From positions 248,001-312,000 of the forward strand of contig CAKSPF010000001.1 of assembly GCA_934481345.1 (NCBI GenBank): a stretch of DNA of 64,000 bases, given 5' to 3'. The stretch comes from an uncultured Clostridia bacterium (GTDB lineage: Bacteria; Bacillota; Clostridia; UMGS1810). Numbering within the stretch: the first letter of the stretch is position 1; each line of letters begins with the position of its first letter. Under the pieces are notes generated by a model, which was not told the origin of the DNA, ran no database searches, and worked only from the letters and a program-made list of their open reading frames with translations. Position numbers and translations under genes: made by a program. Shown here in pieces: positions 7,668 to 15,850 of this stretch.

Positions 7668-8375
7668 TTATTGTTTTAGCGTTAGATGACGCTTTGTCAA
7701 GAGATGTATCAAACAGTCGCAGGCTGTTATAATATCATCGGTTTTATTTGGTGTATCAATAACTTTAACGATATCCGTTTTGGGATTGAATGAAAGTGCG
7801 CTTAACATTCTTAAAATAGATGACAAAGAATAGTTTGCACACCGGAGAGAACGGATAATTTTTAATATTTGAATGTCCTGCTCGGTATATACTCTGTATC
7901 CGTTTTGACGGCGTTTTATCCTAATCAATCCGTTTAATTCCCAATTACGCAATGTATCTGTTGTAATACCCAAATACATAGCTGTTTCTTTTCGCGTCAT
8001 GCAAATTTTAGTTAAATTATCGTTCTTGTTTTCCAATATATCCTTTGCATTCTTTATTGCGTCTGACGCATTGTATTTTTCTTGATTGATATGCTCCGAA
8101 TATCGGTCAGATAGTTCAAGTGCTTTATCTATATCGCCACGTGCAACCGTTTTTATAATATCGACACATTGTTTCCTTAAACCGTTTTGAAGCAATTCTA
8201 TCTGAAATGCCATTCTTGCAATTTTGAATTGGTATATATGTAATTCCGTAAAAATACGGTACCCGTTTTTCTTTCGTTTAGGTTTTGTAATCAACTGCAT
8301 ATCTTCATAGAAGCGTACCGTGTTAGGGTGCATTCCTACTATTTTTGCAATAGCGGATGTTGTATATGTATTCAT
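7668..8375 (-). CDS. MerR family regulator with two HTH domains
   Basis: 235 residues from the ATG at 8375, which has GAGGAGG at good spacing; a longer frame opens at 8414 but lacks an RBS. Two MerR-type winged helix-turn-helix units are visible. The first begins TTSAIAKIVGMHPNTVRFYE (about 3-70). The second begins TRKETAMYLGITTDTLRNWE (about 118-185). Both contain the wing sequence KNGYR or QNGYR. The C-terminal effector region is short. It most likely controls the downstream exporter through the dyad in the 19-base spacer. A duplicated DNA-binding unit in one chain is less usual than the normal MerR dimer. Confidence 0.82.
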   Translation of the reverse strand: MNTYTTSAIAKIVGMHPNTVRFYEDMQLITKPKRKKNGYRIFTELHIYQFKIARMAFQIELLQNGLRKQCVDIIKTVARGDIDKALELSDRYSEHINQEKYNASDAIKNAKDILENKNDNLTKICMTRKETAMYLGITTDTLRNWELNGLIRIKRRQNGYRVYTEQDIQILKIIRSLRCANYSLSSILRMLSALSFNPKTDIVKVIDTPNKTDDIITACDCLIHLLTKRHLTLKQ

Positions 8376-8710
8376 TTCAAAGCACCTCCTCAAATTACTA
8401 TACCATATTTTCAAACATTGGTGTATTACTGTATAGTTATTATATATCGCAAAGATAAAAATTTCAATGCCTTTTTCTGATAAAGTCGAAATTTATAGAT
8501 ATATTTATATAACAACAATGATATTTTAAATCATTTATAAAATACACATTGAGGTGTAAAATGTATATAGGTGATTTGATATGTCAAGTTGCAGACAAAA
8601 ACCGTCGGATTTCAAATACTTATACGCAATTTGTAAATCCGATATATTACCGGATACCCGAAATATATTTTTTCATCGGATTTTATCCGCAGAAGCTGCC
8701 AACTGATGTT
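8376..8710. other. Gene-poor gap between MerR gene and beta-helix gene
   Basis: AT-rich spacer. Next to the merR start is a site with TACACCAA and, further on, TGGTATA (about 8400-8435), similar to half of the exporter operator and possibly autoregulatory. At about 8605-8643 the inverted repeat TCGGATTT...AAATCCGA could form a weak hairpin after the beta-helix gene. A 69-codon plus-strand frame (8549-8758) has no family resemblance and runs into the opposite gene; I do not call it. Confidence 0.4.
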
Positions 8711-10114
8711 TCACACGCTGAAATCACATTCAACTGCAGAAACGTTGTCAATATATAGCAGATTTTCTTTTTCTTTGATTTCCTGCCGAAGCGGTATACC
8801 TCGGTAATGCACATTTCTGAATGATATATTGCGGAAATACAAATTAAATTCGTCGGTGTTCTGTACGGGTTCAAACTGTTGATTGCCGAGATTTTTACCG
8901 ATTTTTTCAGAGTAAATCCTCAAAATAAAAGGAACATATCCGTATTTAAACTCGTATCTCGGATTTTCATCACTTTCTATTCCCGGATACAGATACTTTT
9001 CCTCTCCGTCTATAAAAATATTTTCATAGCTCAGATTTTCAGCTACCGTATCGACGCTTCCGAACCATGCCGTAACGCTCATCGCTATCATACTTAAATG
9101 AATGATATAATTGTTTTTATGCGATACATTGCGTATAGTTCCGGGCTTGTCGCCGCACCATACCTCAAAAGCCTTTCCCCAGTCACACCACAGCACACAG
9201 TTTTCTATTGCGACATTTTCCACATTCTGCGTTTCATCCGGCAGATACGGTCCGCGTGCAACAAAGCAATCGTCAAATGAACGTATAAAGCTGTTTTTTA
9301 CAATAATATTTTTGGAGGCGCAGATGTCTATTCCATCGGAATTATAGCGCCACTGGCCTATAATTTTAATATTATCCAAAGTAATGTTTTCACAGCCGTT
9401 TCTTATTATCACCGACCAAAACATGGCATCCCGAAGGACAATACCCTCGACAACCGCATTTTTGCAGTGATACAGCACCATATTTGAATATATAGGTCCT
9501 GTTTCGGCAAAATTCTCGCAAACACCGTTTTTCCTTAATGTGTCTGCAACCGTTCCGTCATTTTGAGAATCGTTTGCCCTGTGATACCTTGAAGAATCTA
9601 GTATTCCGCGTCCGAGTATTTTAAAGTCACTTGCGTCCTTGGCATATATCATGCCGTGTACAACCGCGCCTTCATCTATATATACAGTCTGACCGGACTT
9701 AATCCATATGATGCCTGCCGTATGCTCACCTGGACCGTAGTATATCACATTGCCGGCAGATAAATCGGGGCGCTCCTGTCCGTAATTCACAAATAAATGA
9801 AGCGCCTCGTGAAAATCATTCGGCTCAAAAGTAAACTGCATCGGCTTATCTATATTGACACTTATCTTGTTTGCCGTCCTGACACACTCAAGATTAAATT
9901 CAAGAGGACGTATTTCATAATTTTTAAATTCAGAATTAAGTTCTATTTCCAGGCATGACGGCTTATCAATATCGACAGATACAAAATATGCGATTTCAGT
10001 CTGTGATTTTGAACGCTGTGCGCCGTCCCACACCTTATTGAACGGCATAGCGGAAACCCTTGCATCATAAACCGGTACACATTTACCGTTAAGCTTTACA
10101 GTATAGTTTTTCAT
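8711..10114 (-). CDS. Clan GH-N beta-helix glycosidase (GH28/GH49-like)
   Basis: 467 residues from the ATG at 10114, with GGGGAGAG before it and an ATGA overlap with the GH13 stop. No signal peptide, so probably cytoplasmic. An N-terminal beta-sandwich (about 1-115) is followed by a right-handed parallel beta-helix that starts at YYGPGEH (about 125). Candidate acidic residues are in NSDGID (about 258-263) and FDDC (about 280-283), the places where GH28/GH49 keep their catalytic aspartates. A WCDWGKAFE motif follows. The sandwich-plus-helix order resembles GH49 more than classical polygalacturonase. A paralog lies at 46602-48113. It is last in the 24 kb array. The exact substrate cannot be read. 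Confidence 0.75.
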   Translation of the reverse strand: MKNYTVKLNGKCVPVYDARVSAMPFNKVWDGAQRSKSQTEIAYFVSVDIDKPSCLEIELNSEFKNYEIRPLEFNLECVRTANKISVNIDKPMQFTFEPNDFHEALHLFVNYGQERPDLSAGNVIYYGPGEHTAGIIWIKSGQTVYIDEGAVVHGMIYAKDASDFKILGRGILDSSRYHRANDSQNDGTVADTLRKNGVCENFAETGPIYSNMVLYHCKNAVVEGIVLRDAMFWSVIIRNGCENITLDNIKIIGQWRYNSDGIDICASKNIIVKNSFIRSFDDCFVARGPYLPDETQNVENVAIENCVLWCDWGKAFEVWCGDKPGTIRNVSHKNNYIIHLSMIAMSVTAWFGSVDTVAENLSYENIFIDGEEKYLYPGIESDENPRYEFKYGYVPFILRIYSEKIGKNLGNQQFEPVQNTDEFNLYFRNISFRNVHYRGIPLRQEIKEKENLLYIDNVSAVECDFSV

Positions 10115-11445
10115 ACACACTCTCCCCAATCCCGTATCTCTGCGATTATATACCCGTAAGGTTCCATTGCAAGCTTGCCGCTATCGGCCGTTGCGTTGCT
10201 GCTCATAAGAATTTTTGATAAATTTATCTTTTCTGCCGGTTCGGCAATTACCGCTTTGTTTTTCGTATTTACCGCAATCAAAACCGATTGTTTATCCGAT
10301 TTTTTGATATATGATATCACTTCATCCGGAGCGTCATTATCTATCCAGCAAACCTTTCCGTTAGCAATAGCGTCACTGCTGTGGTGCAGTCTGTGAATAT
10401 TTCTGATAAATTCATGTCTGCGTATGCCGTCGGCGGTAAAGGCTCTCGACCAGTTCAGAGCACTTCTTCTGCCGTATATACGGTTTGAAAACATATTGTT
10501 TTCGGCATTATCGCATACGTCGTATCCGTTCCACATAAAAGCAACGCCGTCAAAAGTATTTGTTATAACCAAAGCAGCCTCGACACCGCGTGATGTCATA
10601 ATAATTTCATTTCTGTCAAGACCGCAGTCGCTCGCAACGTCATGAGTATCTATTGTGCGGATTAGCTTTTTTATATTATCGCCGTATTTTTCTGTTTCGG
10701 CAAAATAATTGTTTTTAAGCTCTGCCGCGGATTTACCTTTGGCAAAAATATCTATCATCAGAGTGTTCCAGTCAAAGTCATAGCCCATATCAAAGACGCC
10801 GTCTATGTATTCGGGAATAATTCCCTCGTTAAGAGTAATTAACCGGGGATTGATTTTTCTGAGATAAGCGAATGAGTCGCGCCAAAAATCAAGCGGTACA
10901 CTGTCGCCGACATCACAGCGGAAGCAATCTGCTTTGTACTCTGTCATGAGTATTTCCATATTTTTGAGAAGATAACTGCGAAGCTCTTTGCTTTCAAAAT
11001 TAAGCCTTGCAAAAGGCCAGCGGTCGGGAACGCGCACGGTTCCGTCTTCATTTCTCTCCACAAAATCAGGATGTTCATCCACAAACACCGCCGACTTTCC
11101 GCAATGCAGATATACCAGGTCATACATAACCAAAAGACCGTTTCTGTGAGCTTCATCTGCGAAATCCTTTAAGTCCTCATTTGTTCCGTACTCGGAGTCC
11201 ACATTAAAATAGTCTGCCATTTTATACGGATTTTTTGGATTATTTGTGTTCGATTCTATCTGACGGGTACTCCATGTGTTTCTGTCGGAATCATTTTCAG
11301 CGACATAAAAAGGGCAGACATAAACAATGTCAACACCAAGTGATGCCACATATGGCAGCAAGTCCTTTGCGGCATTAAGAGTGCCTTCTGGTGTAAATGT
11401 GCGTAATGCTATCTGATAAATAATTTTATTTCTTATTGAATCCAT
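10111..11445 (-). CDS. GH13 alpha-amylase family enzyme
   Basis: 444 residues, no signal peptide, so intracellular. The TIM-barrel motifs of GH13 are present: VYVCPFYVAEND near 42 in the first loop, MYDLVYLHCG (region I, about 107-116), CFRCDVGD with nucleophile Asp178, LNEG with acid/base Glu207, and DTHD with Asp269. The usual NH of region I is replaced by HC. RBS AGGAGAG precedes the ATG. It is translationally linked to the beta-helix gene and follows the GH106-like gene, so it probably cleaves an alpha-glucosidic or related bond in imported oligosaccharides. Subfamily and substrate are not determinable by eye. Confidence 0.83.
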   Translation of the reverse strand: MDSIRNKIIYQIALRTFTPEGTLNAAKDLLPYVASLGVDIVYVCPFYVAENDSDRNTWSTRQIESNTNNPKNPYKMADYFNVDSEYGTNEDLKDFADEAHRNGLLVMYDLVYLHCGKSAVFVDEHPDFVERNEDGTVRVPDRWPFARLNFESKELRSYLLKNMEILMTEYKADCFRCDVGDSVPLDFWRDSFAYLRKINPRLITLNEGIIPEYIDGVFDMGYDFDWNTLMIDIFAKGKSAAELKNNYFAETEKYGDNIKKLIRTIDTHDVASDCGLDRNEIIMTSRGVEAALVITNTFDGVAFMWNGYDVCDNAENNMFSNRIYGRRSALNWSRAFTADGIRRHEFIRNIHRLHHSSDAIANGKVCWIDNDAPDEVISYIKKSDKQSVLIAVNTKNKAVIAEPAEKINLSKILMSSNATADSGKLAMEPYGYIIAEIRDWGECV

Positions 11446-11472
11446 AATCTTCTCTCCTATTGCAATATTTAA

Positions 11473-14154
11473 TTATATACTCATTTCTGCAAAACAGTAA
11501 TTGTCATTCCATTCCTCAAAACGGTTTGTTCTCCAAACGCATTTTTCCTTATAAAAGCTTTTCGGCGACACCGCAAAACACTCTCCATGCATTAAATGGT
11601 GAGGTCCGAGCATATTTCTTAGATTGTTTATCAAGGTTATATGCACTTTGGTTTTGCCCAATGCCGCAAAATCACCGAGATTTATCTCGTTTCCCGTTAT
11701 AAGGCTTTTTTCCTTATCTCCTATCCGTATTTTCACGGCATTAATACCCTTTCGCTCAAATCTTAAGACAGGATTTTCTCCCGAAATATCAATTTCCGTT
11801 TCAAGCTCTATCCTGCCGCAGAAAAACGGAAAACCCTGTCTTTCAATATTTTTAAGCGAAAGACTCCCGTTAAGCTTAGTCAATACGAATCCGCCGTCAT
11901 ACCTGTATGCATTGCCGGAAAGTTCTTTCCATGTGCCGTCGGTTCTTACTCCGAATTTTCCGACAAGATAAACCGCCTCGATTTCCATATCATAGGCAAG
12001 CTTATTCTTCTCGCTCTCAAATTCGTATGAACTTTTCAGATTTTTATAAAACTCATCCGACTGCTTAAAATCGCAGATAAATTCGATAACATTTTTTCCC
12101 ATGTGCAGAAATCCTGAAATATCAATTTTCTTAAAGCTTTTGTCACAGAAATATCCGCTTGAAGAATTATTGATTTTTTTGCCGTTTACGGATATTGCAA
12201 AATTCTCGGGTGTTTCACATACAAGATAAATATCATCGGGCACATATTCTGCATCGACAAAATACTGCTGTTTTATATGCACTTTTCTTTCAAGCCGGTT
12301 TGCTCTCTCGGCTATGTTCAGCACATATCCGTTTTTCTCCTGCAATTTACCGTCAAAATAATAGTCGCATTTGTCCAATACCAGCACATTTTCTGTACTG
12401 TCCGTTATTCTGCATTTATCCGGCAGATATACCGCTGTTTTTTCGGTTTCATTTATACTGTCTGCTTCAAGCTCGGCAACCATAAGACTGCCCCACGGTT
12501 CAAATTCGTATTTTTTGTCAAAGCTCTCCAAATCACCCGTGTATATATTAATTTTTCTGCCGATGACATTTACCTTAGCTTTTTTTATTTCGGCAGACGG
12601 GTTTACAAAAAAGTGTATTCTTATGCCGTCAAAATCACAGCAAGAGTATTTTATATCTTTTCTGTCAATCACGCTGTTTTCGGATATATCGGCGTCAGTC
12701 ATTCCTCCGTTTTCCGAAAATTCTTTCAAAAGCTTTTCGGTAGACGGCAAAAGCTCTTTGCCGCACGGATTTAATACACATGAATACGACTGATTCCCGA
12801 CAATAAGCCGTTTTCCCTCGACCCTTGCATGCCGCTCCAATATAATTTCATCGCCAAGATGAAACATTACATGCTTTTCTTCAAGATTTTTAATAAAACT
12901 CAGAAATTTGTTGTTCAGTTCTTCTATTCCCTTGTTTTCGCCGTTGTCAAACAGACTCCATGCGGTTGTCTGAGGATGAATGACCAAAATATCCGCCGTG
13001 CTCTTTCCCATAGCCGAAATCATACCCTCGCGCGACAGCGCGTCTGTAAAGCCCTTGTACTCGCTCCACCATGGCTGCTGATAATATACTGCCGGCGGAT
13101 AATCCCGCTTTCTTATGCCGCGCAGCGAGTACCCTTCAAGATGCTGACACAGCAGATTTATCCCCTGTACCGCCTGCCATTCGTATATTCCCTTTAATTC
13201 ATCAAAGCTTACATTGTGCCCGCACAAAGCAAACGATTCTGTCAAAACCTGATTTTTGCCGAGCTGTTGTGCAACAGACGACACCTGCCTTGCAGTAAGA
13301 CAGTCGTATATGTTTCTGCCGAGCCAGTCAACTCCGGGAATGCTGAAATACTCATAATGGGGCATACAAGCACCGTTTGATGTAAGCTGACTCAAAAGGC
13401 TTTCTTCAAGCACCAGATGTCCCGTAAGCTTTAACCCACGCTCACAGCACCAATCATAAATTTGTTTGAAAAAAGCTTTGGAAAAAAGCTCCGTTACCAT
13501 CTTCCAGAATTTAATTCTTGTTTTTCTGTAATTTAAAACCGGAAGAAACAGTTCTTCAAGATGTTCTGTTATATCCTCATCATACCTTTTGCGGTATTCC
13601 CTCTCAAAAGTAAAACTCCACGGTATGCCGTCACGCGAAATCTGCGGTTCGTCAGTAAAAAATCCCGTTATTTCATTTTTATATCTGTCATAGTACGGCT
13701 GATATGCTTTTTTTATAAATTCTGCGACAACCTCCTTATCCAGATTATCCACATAATATGGATTTACATCATAATAAAACCATTTATCTCCGCTGTGGCA
13801 TATTATATTTTTTGTTGGCTTAACATCTGTCATTCTCAGATATTTCTGTCGATATTTTTCTCCGAGCCCGTTAACGGCTCTGCTGCCGAATCCGCTCGGC
13901 CAACCGTTTTCGTCATATGCCCATGCATACATTCCGCAGTCTTTTGCTTCATCGGCGGCAACGCCTATATTTTCAAACCATTTTTCTCCCATATATTCGG
14001 TTTTCAATCCACCGCGCGCATGCATGAAAAATCCGCCCAATCCGGCCTGATTCATAATGCGGACCTGACGTTTTGTTTCGTCTGTGTCAAGCTCGTCATT
14101 CCAGCTCCAGAACGGAACGGGACGATATTCTTTAGGTATATTTTTAAAATCCAT
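11473..14154 (-). CDS. GH106-like alpha-L-rhamnosidase family protein
   Basis: 893 residues, no signal peptide. The N-terminus has the hallmark pattern of the GH106 and related large rhamnosidase-like family: PVPFWSWNDELD (about 13-24), GLGGFFMHARGG (about 38-49) and YDENGWPSG (about 99-107). The C-terminal part (about 600-880) looks like sugar-binding jelly-roll domains of the GH2 type. The start lies one base after the stop of the GH78-like gene, with GGGAGAGG upstream. Together with the neighbouring GH78 it suggests stepwise removal of L-rhamnose from oligosaccharides. Activity within this broad family varies, so rhamnosidase is the likely but not certain function. Confidence 0.72.
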   Translation of the reverse strand: MDFKNIPKEYRPVPFWSWNDELDTDETKRQVRIMNQAGLGGFFMHARGGLKTEYMGEKWFENIGVAADEAKDCGMYAWAYDENGWPSGFGSRAVNGLGEKYRQKYLRMTDVKPTKNIICHSGDKWFYYDVNPYYVDNLDKEVVAEFIKKAYQPYYDRYKNEITGFFTDEPQISRDGIPWSFTFEREYRKRYDEDITEHLEELFLPVLNYRKTRIKFWKMVTELFSKAFFKQIYDWCCERGLKLTGHLVLEESLLSQLTSNGACMPHYEYFSIPGVDWLGRNIYDCLTARQVSSVAQQLGKNQVLTESFALCGHNVSFDELKGIYEWQAVQGINLLCQHLEGYSLRGIRKRDYPPAVYYQQPWWSEYKGFTDALSREGMISAMGKSTADILVIHPQTTAWSLFDNGENKGIEELNNKFLSFIKNLEEKHVMFHLGDEIILERHARVEGKRLIVGNQSYSCVLNPCGKELLPSTEKLLKEFSENGGMTDADISENSVIDRKDIKYSCCDFDGIRIHFFVNPSAEIKKAKVNVIGRKINIYTGDLESFDKKYEFEPWGSLMVAELEADSINETEKTAVYLPDKCRITDSTENVLVLDKCDYYFDGKLQEKNGYVLNIAERANRLERKVHIKQQYFVDAEYVPDDIYLVCETPENFAISVNGKKINNSSSGYFCDKSFKKIDISGFLHMGKNVIEFICDFKQSDEFYKNLKSSYEFESEKNKLAYDMEIEAVYLVGKFGVRTDGTWKELSGNAYRYDGGFVLTKLNGSLSLKNIERQGFPFFCGRIELETEIDISGENPVLRFERKGINAVKIRIGDKEKSLITGNEINLGDFAALGKTKVHITLINNLRNMLGPHHLMHGECFAVSPKSFYKEKCVWRTNRFEEWNDNYCFAEMSI

Positions 14155-14155
14155 A

Positions 14156-15781
14156 TCAACACCTCTCCCGTCCGTTTATAATTTCTGCTTCAACGCCCGG
14201 AGGAACAGAGTAATCCGTCACAATTTTTTCATTTTTTCTCCGGTGCTCCGCATAAATATTTCCGTAAGGTGTGGGGTATGTACCTCTCACCCATTCCAAA
14301 TCACCGATATTGCTGCTAATAACAGTCTTTTTGAACCCCGGCAAAATCGGTTTTATACCCAAAATGCACTGAGATAAAAACGCCGTAGGTCCGCTTGCCC
14401 ACCCGTGGCAAAGACTGTGTCTGAAATTTTTGTAGCAGTATCTGCCGAAATCACCGTGTATATCTCTCATTCCCGCAGGTGTTATACAGTCAATACCGGC
14501 GGAATTTTCCATCCATTCAATGTCAAAATCTTCCCAAAAGGTCGTGGCGCCCATTTGGAGCATACCGCCCCAATATTTTCGTATTATATCGAGTGCGTCT
14601 CCAAAGCTGCCGAGCTTCGCCTTTGCAAGCAGAACATAATATCCCATAAAACACGACATTCCTTTTGCGGAATTTCCTAAAAGTCTGTTTCTGACTTCCC
14701 GTGTATCTCTGCCCGACAAAACAGAAAGCGCCGCCGCACTTTTATTAAGGGATTGCTTCGTTTTATCCACCGACAGCTTATCGGCATAAAGACGGCACTT
14801 CAAGGAGTATTTCTCATCTTTGAGAGCCTCAAAAAGCCTTGAGGCACACATAAATGCCATACAAAAAACCGATTTGCAGCCATCCTCCTCGCTCAAAGTA
14901 TCCTTACTGCTCCAGTCTATAAAATATCTGTCAAGCACAAATCCCGCATCCACGCACTCCGCAGCATGATTTACAAGGTCGGTCATATATTCCTTTTGTT
15001 CTTTAAGATAATCAATGTTTCCGCAATGCATGTACATATCATGCTGAATAATTATCCACCACATACTGTAAGAAGCGATACCGTTCATCCAGCTTTGCGC
15101 CGGTGTGCTGTTCTTTACAAAATCAAGGCTGTTTTTTATGCATATATCATTTCCGAACACAGCATTAATTGTGGAAACTTCAGGATGCATATCACCTATC
15201 CATACCAACCTGTCGCGCTTTATTCCGTCCCATATATAGTCGTGCATATTGAGCTGAACCGTATATGCCCCGGTTTTCCATATTTCATTAAGCTTATCAT
15301 CGTTACATTCAAACGAGCCTTTGTATTCCAAATCTCTGATTTTCGGCATTGCCTTAACCGAAGATATGGTTATATCGCCTTCATGTGCACTAAGCCTTAC
15401 AAATCTGAAACCCGTACTGCCAAACTCCTGTGTGCTCATAGATATTGCAGAAACCGTCCAGTATCTTATGGAATGATGGTTATCGGAGTTTTTCTCACCT
15501 ATACTGCTGAGCGCCTCCATAACGCTCTCGCCGAACACAGCCTCAAGCTTTGCCGACGGAGCGCTTACAGTCTGCACAGTTATGCATATGCCCCCATGAA
15601 GTTCTCTGCCGAAATCAATCAGAACATATCCGTTTTTTCTGATCGTCACGCACTGCTTTTCATATTCTTCATCACGGCTGAGCATTACCCTTGCCTGGCA
15701 CGGAGAGTCGGCAACGATGTTTTCGCTTTGAATGCAGTTTTCAGCCGTTACGACTCTTTTCGGAGTTATATATTTTTCCAC
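14156..15781 (-). CDS. GH78-like alpha-L-rhamnosidase (short form)
   Basis: 541 residues starting at GTG with GGGAGG nine bases upstream; no signal peptide. An N-terminal beta-sandwich (about 1-150) is followed by the (alpha/alpha)6 barrel beginning near SFECNDDKLNEIW. The family-typical WDGIKRDRLVWIGDMHPE lies at about 203-220 and GATTFWEDFDIEWM at about 440-453. A short C-terminal sandwich ends the chain. It is shorter than the two other GH78 enzymes of the window (717 and 712), lacking extra N-terminal modules. It follows a strong hairpin terminator, so it may be transcribed by partial read-through or from its own promoter. Confidence 0.8.
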   Translation of the reverse strand: MEKYITPKRVVTAENCIQSENIVADSPCQARVMLSRDEEYEKQCVTIRKNGYVLIDFGRELHGGICITVQTVSAPSAKLEAVFGESVMEALSSIGEKNSDNHHSIRYWTVSAISMSTQEFGSTGFRFVRLSAHEGDITISSVKAMPKIRDLEYKGSFECNDDKLNEIWKTGAYTVQLNMHDYIWDGIKRDRLVWIGDMHPEVSTINAVFGNDICIKNSLDFVKNSTPAQSWMNGIASYSMWWIIIQHDMYMHCGNIDYLKEQKEYMTDLVNHAAECVDAGFVLDRYFIDWSSKDTLSEEDGCKSVFCMAFMCASRLFEALKDEKYSLKCRLYADKLSVDKTKQSLNKSAAALSVLSGRDTREVRNRLLGNSAKGMSCFMGYYVLLAKAKLGSFGDALDIIRKYWGGMLQMGATTFWEDFDIEWMENSAGIDCITPAGMRDIHGDFGRYCYKNFRHSLCHGWASGPTAFLSQCILGIKPILPGFKKTVISSNIGDLEWVRGTYPTPYGNIYAEHRRKNEKIVTDYSVPPGVEAEIINGRERC

Positions 15782-15803
15782 TTCCGCTTACCTCCCGAAC
15801 CTC

Positions 15804-15849
15804 AAAAAACTGCTGTACTGCCATTTTACCTGCAGTGCAGCAGTTTTTT
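15804..15849 (-). terminator. Strong hairpin between SLH gene and GH78-like gene
   Basis: AAAAAACTGCTGTACTGC (15804-15821) pairs with GCAGTGCAGCAGTTTTTT (15832-15849) with one wobble. On the minus strand the stem is followed by a T-run, so it can end transcripts from the upstream secreted-protein genes and separate them from the cytoplasmic enzyme genes. Confidence 0.8.
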
Positions 15850-15850
15850 A

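Noticed and set aside
5508..8700. Direct repeats marking attachment sites of the accessory island
   Set aside because: I looked for a copy of the tRNA-Leu 3' end (GTTCAAGTCC...CACCA) near the right edge and saw none, so no att sites are annotated.
8549..8758. 69-codon plus-strand frame with GAGGTG before an internal ATG
   Set aside because: No recognisable family, runs into the opposite beta-helix gene, and part of it overlaps an inverted repeat.
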